Of a stretch of DNA of 5,534 nucleotides, positions 1 to 5,516 are shown piece by piece. The position numbers and the translations under genes are program-made. The notes below the pieces were generated by a model. It was not told where the DNA came from and ran no database searches. It was given only the letters and a program-made list of their open reading frames with translations. The stretch spans positions 1 to 5,534 of the forward strand of contig CAMJXZ010000233.1 of the NCBI GenBank assembly GCA_946409855.1, in the 5' to 3' direction. The first letter of the stretch is position 1. Each line of letters starts with the position of its first letter. Source of the stretch: an uncultured Clostridia bacterium. GTDB taxonomy: Bacteria > Bacillota > Clostridia > Christensenellales > Aristaeellaceae.

Positions 1-1530
1 CCGCAGGGAAAGGAGGATGACGCCGCCCTTGTCCATGTTTTTGAGGCCGTGGCCGTAGGCGTTCTCGATCAGCGGCTGCACCAGCAGCCGGGGGACGATC
101 AGGCTTTTCCAGCCCCCCTCTTGAAGGTCGTAGCGCACCCCGATCCGGCCTTCAAAGCGCATGCTCTGGATTTCGGCGTAATTCCGCGCGTGTTCCATCT
201 CTTCCTCCAGCGTCGCGCTGGATTCTCCCTGGTGGACGATGTACCGCAGGTATCTGCCCATCAGGTCCGCGAGCCTGCCGGCCTGCTCGTTTTCCTCCAG
301 CACGATCAGATTTCTCAGCTGGAAATACGTATTGTACAGGAAATGGGGAGAAATCTGGTACTGCAGCGCCTTTTTCTCGGCATTGGCCGCCAGCAGCCTG
401 GATTTGTACTCCCGGTCGATCAGCTGCTGCAGCCTTTCCGCCATGCTGTTGAAGGTAAGGCCGACCTCCGTCAGCTCCGCGGTCCTTTCGGGGGCGATCC
501 GGACGGAGAGATCCCCTTCCCCCACCTGCTGCATCTTGGTCGATATGTTCTTCAGCGGCCTGCAGATGATCTGATAGAAGGACACCGTGGCCAGCAGACT
601 GTTCAGGATGCAGACGATTTCCAGGATCCTCAGCAGCCGCCGCAGGCGGTACATATTGCTCATCACGTTGTCCACCGGAAGGATGGCGACGATGGACAGG
701 TCGCTGAAGTCATGCTTGGTCTGAATAAAGTAATACTGGCTGCCGCCCCGGTTGACGGTGCGGACGCTTTCGCCCGTGCCCGCCACCAGGCTTTCCTCCC
801 ATTCCGTGCCGTGCGAGCTGGCAATCACATGGCTCCCCAGCGCCAGCAGAAGCTGGCAGTCGTCCGGCTCGGGCGAATAGCGCTTGAGCAGCTTGTCCAG
901 CGCCCGCCGGTAAATCCCGGTCAGCATGATCCGGGAATCCTTCGCCGCGGCGGGGTTGTGGATCAGGGGCGACGCGCTCCAGAACCCCATGGTCTCCTCG
1001 GTATAATAGAGGCCCCCTGGGAAATCCGTCACAATCCGCAGGATGTCCCCGATTTCCTCCTCCGTGGCCCTGGCGGCCTTCTGGGTGGTGATGAGGGTGC
1101 TGATGGTGGGGATATACAGCCGCGACGAGGCGTCCAGGTTGATCAGGGACAGTTTGGAGCGGATCAGCTTCATGATGGTGTTTTCGTAGGAAACGGTTTC
1201 GTATCCGTTCAGGATGGAGCTGCGCATCGCCAGGGCCAGCACCGATTCGTTGTTCAGGATGTCCGTGTTCTGCATCTGGATCGCCGTCAGCTGGGAATAA
1301 AGCGCGTCGCTGATGTAGCTGATTTCCTTCCTGCTGTTTTCCAGCGCCCGCTGCCTGAGCTCGTCGCCGGCGATGCCGATGGTGGATTCGCACGCGATCA
1401 CCAGCAGGGACAGGCTGACCAGCAGGATCAGAAAGATGATGCTGATCACGGAGGGCTTCCTGAGCCGCCCCAAACGGAAACCGGGTTTCTTCATGCCCCG
1501 GACGATGCAGTTTTTCCGGACACTCTCCAT
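1..1530 (-). CDS. YesM-type membrane sensor histidine kinase (3' end outside window)
   Basis: This is a membrane sensor kinase that would autophosphorylate on a histidine and pass the phosphate to a response regulator, usually an AraC-type one in this family. The frame was read by reverse complement and stays open for 510 codons to the left edge. A first membrane helix lies near residues 29-48. An extracytoplasmic sensor region of about 250 residues follows (roughly 49-298), then a second helix near 299-321. The HAMP linker starts with RPLKNIS (323-329) and contains GEGDLSVRI (337-345). The phosphoacceptor motif QISPHFLYNT (392-401) puts the histidine at 396. The N box VQPLIENAYGHG spans 484-495. 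The glycine-rich ATP lid expected next lies outside the window. The start at 1530 has AGGGG six bases upstream; an alternative Met is residue 13. The sensor region was not matched to a ligand. The partner regulator is probably encoded next, beyond the left edge. Confidence 0.93.
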   Translation of the reverse strand, partial: MESVRKNCIVRGMKKPGFRLGRLRKPSVISIIFLILLVSLSLLVIACESTIGIAGDELRQRALENSRKEISYISDALYSQLTAIQMQNTDILNNESVLALAMRSSILNGYETVSYENTIMKLIRSKLSLINLDASSRLYIPTISTLITTQKAARATEEEIGDILRIVTDFPGGLYYTEETMGFWSASPLIHNPAAAKDSRIMLTGIYRRALDKLLKRYSPEPDDCQLLLALGSHVIASSHGTEWEESLVAGTGESVRTVNRGGSQYYFIQTKHDFSDLSIVAILPVDNVMSNMYRLRRLLRILEIVCILNSLLATVSFYQIICRPLKNISTKMQQVGEGDLSVRIAPERTAELTEVGLTFNSMAERLQQLIDREYKSRLLAANAEKKALQYQISPHFLYNTYFQLRNLIVLEENEQAGRLADLMGRYLRYIVHQGESSATLEEEMEHARNYAEIQSMRFEGRIGVRYDLQEGGWKSLIVPRLLVQPLIENAYGHGLKNMDKGGVILLSLR

Positions 1531-1600
1531 CCACTGCCCCTGCTTTCCAAAAAAGAATAAAGAAAAAACGGGTTTATGCGTCTGTCATCCATTCATACTT

Positions 1601-1629
1601 ATTATAAAGGCACCCGGGGAAAAAAACAA
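1601..1629 (-). promoter_or_regulatory. Sigma-A-type promoter of the sensor kinase gene
   Basis: Read on the minus strand, a perfect TATAAT (1606-1601) lies 17 bases downstream of TTGTTT (1629-1624). The -10 box is consensus; the -35 box matches only its first three bases. Transcription should start near 1594, giving a leader of about 64 bases before the kinase start codon at 1530. The leader ends with an AGGGG ribosome binding site. Confidence 0.7.
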
Positions 1630-1662
1630 TGCGTTCCGGCATATTTTGAGAAAAAAAGGGCT

Positions 1663-1679
1663 CAAACCGGCCAAACCGG
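1663..1679. repeat. Tandem 8-bp direct repeat between divergent promoters
   Basis: CAAACCGG occurs at 1663-1670 and again at 1672-1679, a 9-bp period with one base between copies. The pair lies 34 bp upstream of the kinase -35 box and about 60 bp upstream of the plus-strand -10 box. Side-by-side direct repeats placed like this can bind a transcription factor such as a response regulator. That role is inference; a chance repeat is possible. Confidence 0.35.
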
Positions 1680-1739
1680 GTTTTATTCTGTTTTTTTATT
1701 GCAAATCCCGGAAAAGGGCTTTCATTTTTCTTCATACTG

Positions 1740-1748
1740 TGTTAAAAT
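1740..1748 (+). promoter_or_regulatory. Extended -10 promoter of the small gene
   Basis: TGT followed directly by TAAAAT (1743-1748) forms an extended -10 element, with five of six bases matching TATAAT. No good -35 box sits 17-18 bp upstream; the best is CTTTCA. An extended -10 can compensate for a weak -35. The predicted start near 1755 would give a leader of about 24 bases that includes the GGAGGA ribosome binding site at 1765-1770. Confidence 0.45.
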
Positions 1749-1778
1749 ATCCGTAACATATGTCGGAGGAAACAGGCC

Positions 1779-1934
1779 ATGGATCCAACGAATGAAACCA
1801 ATCAGGACCAACAGCGCGTCACCGTATCCGTACCATGGATCGAACGTTTTGATCACCGGGGGGATTCTTATTCGGAAGGCAAGAGCATCGGCATCGATTT
1901 TCTGACGCTGCTTCAGGAAAACGAATTCCGGTGA
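1779..1934 (+). CDS. Small acidic protein of unknown function, 51 residues
   Basis: I do not recognise this protein. It is supported as a gene by a strong ribosome binding site (GGAGGA at 1765-1770, eight bases before the ATG), an extended -10 promoter just upstream, and a terminator about 60 bp after its TGA stop. The product is short, soluble-looking and acidic, with ten Asp/Glu against five Lys/Arg. It has no signal peptide or membrane helix. The first 13 residues are polar and rich in Asn, Gln and Asp. The middle has VSVPWIERFDHRG (16-28), and the end, from about GIDFLTLLQENEF (38-50), could form an amphipathic helix. There is no cysteine, so a zinc-binding role is unlikely. By hand count about 57 percent of codons end in G or C, lower than the neighbouring genes appear. 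It is divergent from the sensor kinase, so shared control is possible but not shown. It could also be a spurious frame on a small RNA. Confidence 0.6.
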   Translation: MDPTNETNQDQQRVTVSVPWIERFDHRGDSYSEGKSIGIDFLTLLQENEFR

Positions 1935-1955
1935 TCAAAGAACAGTAAGCCGCTT

Positions 1956-1981
1956 CCGGGCCCCGTTTTATGAACGCCCGG
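1956..1981. other. Interrupted hairpin in the 3' region of the small gene
   Basis: CCGGG (1956-1960) can pair with CCCGG (1977-1981), and CGTT (1964-1967) with AACG (1973-1976), leaving a three-base bulge and a five-base loop. A tiny CTGT/ACAG hairpin follows at 1985-1996. No T tract follows, so this is probably 3' structure on the transcript rather than the terminator itself. Confidence 0.3.
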
Positions 1982-1996
1982 CCCCTGTATAAACAG

Positions 1997-2038
1997 AACC
2001 CAGCACCCTGAAAATTGCTTCAGCGGGTGCTGGGTTTT
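1997..2038. terminator. Bidirectional intrinsic terminator between convergent genes
   Basis: AACCCAGCACCC (1997-2008) pairs perfectly with GGGTGCTGGGTT (2025-2036), a 12-bp stem. TGAA/TTCA can extend the stem inside the loop. The plus strand continues with TTTTGATTT. The minus strand continues with the weaker TTCTGTTTA. It lies between the small plus-strand gene ending at 1934 and the minus-strand ABC gene ending at 2120, so it can end both transcripts. It is stronger for the plus strand. Confidence 0.85.
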
Positions 2039-2088
2039 GATTTGAAGATAAATAGCGGTTCCCCTGCCGGCCGGGACATGGCGCCGTG

Positions 2089-2104
2089 CCGGGCCGCGGC
2101 CCGG
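2089..2104. repeat. Perfect 16-bp GC palindrome after the ABC gene
   Basis: CCGGGCCGCGGCCCGG is perfectly self-complementary and begins 15 bp past the ABC stop codon, inside the presumed 3' untranslated region. It has no T tract on either side. With no unpaired loop bases in the full stem, a folded RNA form must open its central pairs. It may be a structured 3' end, a protein-binding palindrome, or chance in very GC-rich DNA. Confidence 0.5.
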
Positions 2105-2119
2105 ACCTGCGGCAGCTGA

Positions 2120-3850
2120 TCAGTTTTCCTGCAGCCGGCTCATCCGGGCGTAGCTGCCGCCCAGGGCGACAAGCTCATCGTGCGTGCCGCGCTCCGTGAT
2201 GCGGCCGTCCTCGATCATCAGGATCTGGTCGGCGCTCCGGATGGTGGACAGGCGGTGCGCGATGGCCACGATGGTGCGCTGACCGGCGATGCCCGCGATG
2301 GATTTCTGGATCTGCCTTTCCGTTTCCACGTCCACGGAGGCGGTCGCCTCGTCCAGGATGATGATGGGCGAGCGCCGCAGGATCGCCCGGGCGATGGCCA
2401 CCCGCTGCTTCTGCCCGCCGGAAAGGCGCAGGCCCCGTTCCCCGACCATGGTATCGTAGCCGTCCGGCATGGCCCGGATATCGTCATGGATGTTGGCCGC
2501 CGCCGCCGCTTCCCGGATCTCTTCCATGGAGGCGTCCGGCCGGGCGTAGCCGATGTTTTCGGCGATGGTTCCGTTAAAGAGGAACGTATCCTGCAGCACT
2601 GGCGAAATGTTCCGCCTCAGGCTCTCGATGGTCACATCGTTCAGGTCCTGTCCGTCGATCAGGATGCGCCCGGCCGTCGGCTCATAGAAGCGGGAAATGA
2701 GCTGGGTCAGCGTGGTCTTGCCCACGCCCGTCGGCCCCACCAGCGCCAGCATTTTCCCGGGCTCGCAGCGGAAGGAAACATCCCGCAGCACCGGGATATC
2801 GTTCCCGTAGGAGAAGCTGACGTGCTCAAAGGCGATTTCTCCCCGCACATCCTCAAGCGGCTTCGCGCCCGGTTTGTCCTTGATCTCCGCCGGCGCGTCC
2901 AGGATGTCCAGCACACGCTCCGCCCCGGCCATGGACTGCTGCATGTTTTCAAGCAGGTTGGCCAGCCCCGTGACCGGCCCGTAAAACAGACCCAGGTACA
3001 GCAGGAACGCGACGATGTCCTCCACCCTGAGCCCTTCCCGGTACGCCAGGTACCCGCCAAAGGCCACCACCAGGATCGTCCCCAGGGAGGAAATGAATTC
3101 CACCGACGGATGAAACACCGCGCTGATTTTGAGCGCCTTGAGCATGGCGTGGATGTGCTCAAAGTTCCGTCCGTTCACCTGTCCGGTCTCGTAGTCTTCC
3201 CTGCCGAAGGACTGGATTTCGTGGATGCCGGAAAGATTATCTTGCAGCTTTCCGTTGAGCTCCCCCATTTTCTTCTGGGAAATCCGGAAATAGGGCCGGA
3301 CCTTTTTGGAAAAAATGATGCCGGACGCGAAAATCAGCGGGATCGGCGCGCAGGTGATCAGCGCCAGCTTCCAGTTGATCGAAAGCAGCACCAGCAGCAC
3401 GCCGGTAAACGTGACCAGGTTGGTGATGGATTCCGGGATCATGTGGGCGTACAGCAGCTCAAAGTCCCTGGTATCATTGACGATCCGGCTCATCAGGTCC
3501 CCGGTCTGCTTGTCGTGGAAATATCCCAGGTGCATGCGCTCCAGCTTATCGTAGGTTTTCGTGCGCAGGTCCCCCACCAGGTACCAGGCCGCCTTGTGCG
3601 CCAGGTAATTGCTCAGGAAACGGAACAGGATCCGCAGCAGGTACAGCCCCACCAGTACGGCCGTCAGCGTGCCGATGACGCGCAGTCCTTCCTCGTCCAC
3701 GCCCCTTTCCACGATGCCGGTCATCGCCGAAAGGGCCTTGGGCGCCGCCAGGTTGACCCCGGTCAGCGCCAGGGTGGACAGGATCGCGACGGTATACAGC
3801 CCCCGGTACCGGATGGCTTCCCGGCTGAGCTTCCATAAGGTTCTGATCAT
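2120..3850 (-). CDS. ABC exporter half-transporter (membrane domain fused to ATPase), multidrug/lipid type
   Basis: This 576-residue type IV ABC exporter would sit in the cytoplasmic membrane and use ATP to move substrates outward, working as a dimer. Residues 1 to about 320 are the membrane domain, with six likely helices near 17-37, 56-78, 140-157, 160-180, 245-270 and 277-300. The ATPase domain covers about 338-576. It has A-loop Tyr348, Walker A GPTGVGKTT (372-380), Q-loop Gln420, signature LSGGQ (476-480), Walker B ending in Asp500 with catalytic Glu501, D-loop SVD (505-507) and H-loop His532. All key residues are present, and no second half-transporter is adjacent, which favours a homodimer. 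Length is normal for the family. The ATG at 3850 has GGGAGG four bases upstream. The substrate cannot be read from sequence; lipid, peptide or drug export are all possible. The gene is divergent from a MATE exporter and shares its promoter region. Confidence 0.95.
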   Translation of the reverse strand: MIRTLWKLSREAIRYRGLYTVAILSTLALTGVNLAAPKALSAMTGIVERGVDEEGLRVIGTLTAVLVGLYLLRILFRFLSNYLAHKAAWYLVGDLRTKTYDKLERMHLGYFHDKQTGDLMSRIVNDTRDFELLYAHMIPESITNLVTFTGVLLVLLSINWKLALITCAPIPLIFASGIIFSKKVRPYFRISQKKMGELNGKLQDNLSGIHEIQSFGREDYETGQVNGRNFEHIHAMLKALKISAVFHPSVEFISSLGTILVVAFGGYLAYREGLRVEDIVAFLLYLGLFYGPVTGLANLLENMQQSMAGAERVLDILDAPAEIKDKPGAKPLEDVRGEIAFEHVSFSYGNDIPVLRDVSFRCEPGKMLALVGPTGVGKTTLTQLISRFYEPTAGRILIDGQDLNDVTIESLRRNISPVLQDTFLFNGTIAENIGYARPDASMEEIREAAAAANIHDDIRAMPDGYDTMVGERGLRLSGGQKQRVAIARAILRRSPIIILDEATASVDVETERQIQKSIAGIAGQRTIVAIAHRLSTIRSADQILMIEDGRITERGTHDELVALGGSYARMSRLQEN

Positions 3851-3873
3851 GGCGCCTCCCGAAAAAAATTTTC

Positions 3874-3903
3874 ATTATCCGCTTGACTTAGAGTGAACTT
3901 TAA
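3874..3903 (-). promoter_or_regulatory. Probable promoter of the ABC exporter gene
   Basis: On the minus strand, GATAAT (3879-3874) matches five of six -10 bases. The best -35 is TTAAAG (3903-3898), 18 bp upstream and weak. Transcription would begin near 3867, leaving a very short leader of about 16 bases containing the GGGAGG site. The -35 falls inside the dyad that forms the MATE operator, so a protein bound there would touch this promoter as well. Confidence 0.5.
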
Positions 3904-3913
3904 GGATTATGAT
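3883..3913 (+). promoter_or_regulatory. MerR-type promoter of the MATE gene with 19-bp spacer
   Basis: TTGACT (3883-3888) matches five of six -35 bases. TATGAT (3908-3913) matches five of six -10 bases. The spacer is 19 bp, longer than the usual 17. MerR-family activators characteristically bind a dyad inside such stretched spacers and twist the DNA to realign the two boxes. A start near 3920 would give a leader of about 85 bases before the MATE ATG. Confidence 0.75.
3887..3904. promoter_or_regulatory. Putative MerR-family operator dyad
   Basis: CTTAGAGT (3887-3894), GA, then ACTTTAAG (3897-3904): the arms match at seven of eight positions. The dyad sits within the MATE promoter spacer and overlaps the last two bases of the -35 box. 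Its form resembles operators of NmlR/AdhR-like MerR regulators (CTTGAC...AGT..ACT...AAG). The resemblance is from memory of the family and the regulator gene is not in the window. Confidence 0.7.
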
Positions 3914-3923
3914 GCCTCCCGGC

Positions 3924-3991
3924 ATCAGCGGTTTTGCGCTGATCCCGCTCATTTCCTACCCACCGGAAGAGACGCCGCGGCCCGTCCGCGG
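3924..3991 (+). promoter_or_regulatory. Structured leader of the MATE transcript
   Basis: Two hairpins can form in the predicted leader. ATCAGCG (3924-3930) pairs with CGCTGAT (3937-3943) around a six-base loop. CCGCGG (3975-3980) pairs with CCGCGG (3986-3991) around CCCGT, ending two bases before the ribosome binding site AGAGGA (3994-3999). There is no ATG between the predicted transcription start and 4005, hence no upstream peptide with an ATG start. An effect on translation is possible but not shown; no known riboswitch class was recognised. Confidence 0.4.
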
Positions 3992-4004
3992 ACAGAGGAT
4001 AACC

Positions 4005-5438
4005 ATGAAACACAAGACCACCATGAACATGACGGAAGGAAAGCCTCTGGTGCTGCTTTCCGTCTTTGCCCTGCCCCTGCTCATCGGCAATATCTTCCAG
4101 CAGGCCTACAACCTGGCGGACTCCATGATCGTGGGCCGGATGCTGGGCGCGGACGCGCTGGCCGCCGTGGGCGCCACCGGATCCATTTCGTTTTTGTTCT
4201 TTTCGCTCTTCAACGGCATCAGCGGCGGCTGCGGCATCGTGACCGCGCAGTATTTCGGCGCCCGGGAAGACGACATGGTCCGCTCCTCCATCGCCAACTC
4301 CGCGTACATCACCCTGAGTTCTTCCCTGGCGACCGGGCTGATCGCCTTCCTGATGGTGCCCAACGTGCTCGCCTGGATGGGCACGCCCCCGGAAATCCTG
4401 CCGGACGCCATTACCTATATGCGCATGACCAGCGTGTCCGTCCCCATGATCGCCGTCTACAACTACGCCTCGTCCATGCAGCGGGCGCTGGGCGATTCCC
4501 GGACGCCGCTTTATTTCCTGATCGTTTCCTGCCTGATCAACGTGGGGCTGGACATTCTGTTCATCGGCCAGTTCCGCCTGGGGGTCTTCGGCGCCGCTCT
4601 GGCCACCATGCTGTCCCAGATGCTGGCGGGCCTGGGTTCCCTCTGGTACGCTTACCGGACCAACCCGTACTTCCGCCTGAGCAAAAAGTACCTGGCCCTG
4701 AACACCGGCATCGTCCGCCGCTCCCTGCGGCTGGGGCTGCCCCTGGCGCTGCAGTGGAGCCTGATCGCCATCTCCACCACCGCCCTGCAGACGGTGGTCA
4801 ACACCTTCGGGGCAACCGCCATGGCCGCCTTTACCGCGACCAACCGGCTGGATCAGCTGGTGCAGCAGCCTTTCGGTTCCATCAGCATGGCCCTTTCCAC
4901 CTACGCGGGCCAGAACAAAGGGGCCGGCAAAACGGAACGGATCCGCGCCGGTTTTCTGGACAGCATGCTGATGGTCCTGGTCCTTTCCGGGGTGATGCTG
5001 CTGGTCATGCAGCTTTTCGGATACGGGCTGATGAGCCTGTTTGTCCATGAGGAAGACGTGATCCTGCTGGGCGGCCAGGCGCTCAAAATCACCAGCCTGT
5101 TCTATCTGGCGCTGGGCACCATCTACGTCACCCGGGGCATCCTCAACGGTGTGGGCGACGCGTTCTTTTCCTTCATCAACGGCATCGTGGAAATCACCGG
5201 CCGCGTGGGCCTGCCGCTGCTGCTGCTTGGGCTCGTCCCGGCGGGGGCCTGGGCCGGCTTTGAACAGATGTTCGGCCTTTCCCGCGCCATGACGGAGGCG
5301 CCGCCCGCCACCGTGTGGACCATCTGGATCACCGCGGGGCTGACCTGGGTGCTTTCCGGGCTGCTGTGCCTGATGCGCTATCTTTCCTGGAAGAAAAAGA
5401 CCAGGCGTGCCGTACCGGCTCAAAAAGAAGCCGCCTGA
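4005..5438 (+). CDS. MATE-family multidrug/cation efflux protein
   Basis: This 477-residue polytopic membrane protein would export drugs or other organic compounds in exchange for Na+ or H+. The N-terminal signature NMTEGKPLVLL then FALPLLIGNIFQQAYN (8-36) and DSMIVGR (39-45) is typical of a large Clostridia MATE group. Other family marks are ALAAVGATGS (51-60), the loop RALGDSRTPLY (160-170), GAALATMLSQ (196-205) and TYAGQNKGAGK (299-309), the repeat-equivalent of AQYFGARED (81-89). About twelve membrane helices are expected in two homologous halves. A longer frame opens at 3909, but that ATG lies inside the -10 box and upstream of the predicted transcript start. The ATG at 4005 has AGAGGA at a good distance and starts the family-conserved region. 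The segment near 411-435 looks longer than the usual link between helices 11 and 12. The gene is divergent from the ABC exporter; a MerR-type activator is the likely control. Substrate unknown. Confidence 0.94.
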   Translation: MKHKTTMNMTEGKPLVLLSVFALPLLIGNIFQQAYNLADSMIVGRMLGADALAAVGATGSISFLFFSLFNGISGGCGIVTAQYFGAREDDMVRSSIANSAYITLSSSLATGLIAFLMVPNVLAWMGTPPEILPDAITYMRMTSVSVPMIAVYNYASSMQRALGDSRTPLYFLIVSCLINVGLDILFIGQFRLGVFGAALATMLSQMLAGLGSLWYAYRTNPYFRLSKKYLALNTGIVRRSLRLGLPLALQWSLIAISTTALQTVVNTFGATAMAAFTATNRLDQLVQQPFGSISMALSTYAGQNKGAGKTERIRAGFLDSMLMVLVLSGVMLLVMQLFGYGLMSLFVHEEDVILLGGQALKITSLFYLALGTIYVTRGILNGVGDAFFSFINGIVEITGRVGLPLLLLGLVPAGAWAGFEQMFGLSRAMTEAPPATVWTIWITAGLTWVLSGLLCLMRYLSWKKKTRRAVPAQKEAA

Positions 5439-5462
5439 TCTTTCCGGAATCTTTCTCCTGAT

Positions 5463-5493
5463 GTAACTGTTCAGTCAAGGACTGAACAGTTAC
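5463..5493. repeat. Perfect 14-bp inverted repeat after the MATE gene
   Basis: GTAACTGTTCAGTC (5463-5476) pairs perfectly with GACTGAACAGTTAC (5480-5493) around a three-base AAG loop, 24 bp past the MATE stop codon. No T tract follows on either strand, so it is not a canonical intrinsic terminator. It may still terminate or stabilise the MATE mRNA 3' end, or be one copy of a dispersed palindromic repeat. Confidence 0.75.
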
Positions 5494-5498
5494 CGCAT

Positions 5499-5516
5499 GG
5501 GGGTCTTGCGACCCCC
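5499..5516. repeat. Second hairpin with G/C tracts
   Basis: GGGGGTC (5499-5505) pairs with GACCCCC (5510-5516) around TTGC. It starts five bases after the preceding inverted repeat. A further CCCCCC tract at 5525-5530 could compete for the G tract. No T tract follows before the window ends. The pair of hairpins looks like one composite element that may continue past the right edge. Confidence 0.6.

Noticed and set aside
1384..1395. Lipobox-like VIAC at residues 44-47 of the kinase
   Set aside because: The N-region before the hydrophobic core is about 29 residues and the protein is a two-helix sensor kinase; lipoprotein processing would be out of keeping with the family.
710..1534. 274-codon minus-strand frame starting with GTG near the kinase start
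   Set aside because: It overlaps the true kinase frame in a different phase, has low-complexity His/Arg/Gly-rich composition and no domain; the kinase frame explains the region.
49..1560. 503-codon open frame on the plus strand across the kinase gene
   Set aside because: It is antisense to a frame with clear kinase motifs (PHFLYNT, HAMP, N box). Its translation is rich in Gln, His, Arg and Pro with no recognisable domain, which is typical of antisense frames in GC-rich genes.
1664..1697. AAACC/GGTTT hairpin followed by T-rich DNA, resembling a plus-strand terminator
   Set aside because: No plus-strand gene lies upstream to terminate, the stem is weak with a bulged G, and the position between divergent promoters makes a terminator unlikely.
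1373..1905. Two overlapping plus-strand frames of 127 and 109 codons across the kinase start and intergenic region
   Set aside because: They run over the kinase start, its promoter and the small gene in other phases; translations are Lys/Phe-rich from A/T tracts and I saw no convincing ribosome binding sites.
2180..3838. 552-codon plus-strand open frame opposite the ABC exporter
   Set aside because: It is antisense to an intact ABC gene with every ATPase motif; the composition is that of a GC-driven shadow.
3854..3921. GCCTCCCG occurring twice, 60 bp apart, in the ABC/MATE promoter region
   Set aside because: One copy is the ABC ribosome binding site on the other strand and the second lies within a small GATGCC/GGCATC dyad; an 8-bp match of this composition is expected by chance.
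3900..5423. 507-codon minus-strand open frame opposite the MATE gene
   Set aside because: It is antisense to a clear MATE protein and rich in Gly, Gln, His and Asp. It also has no domain I recognise.
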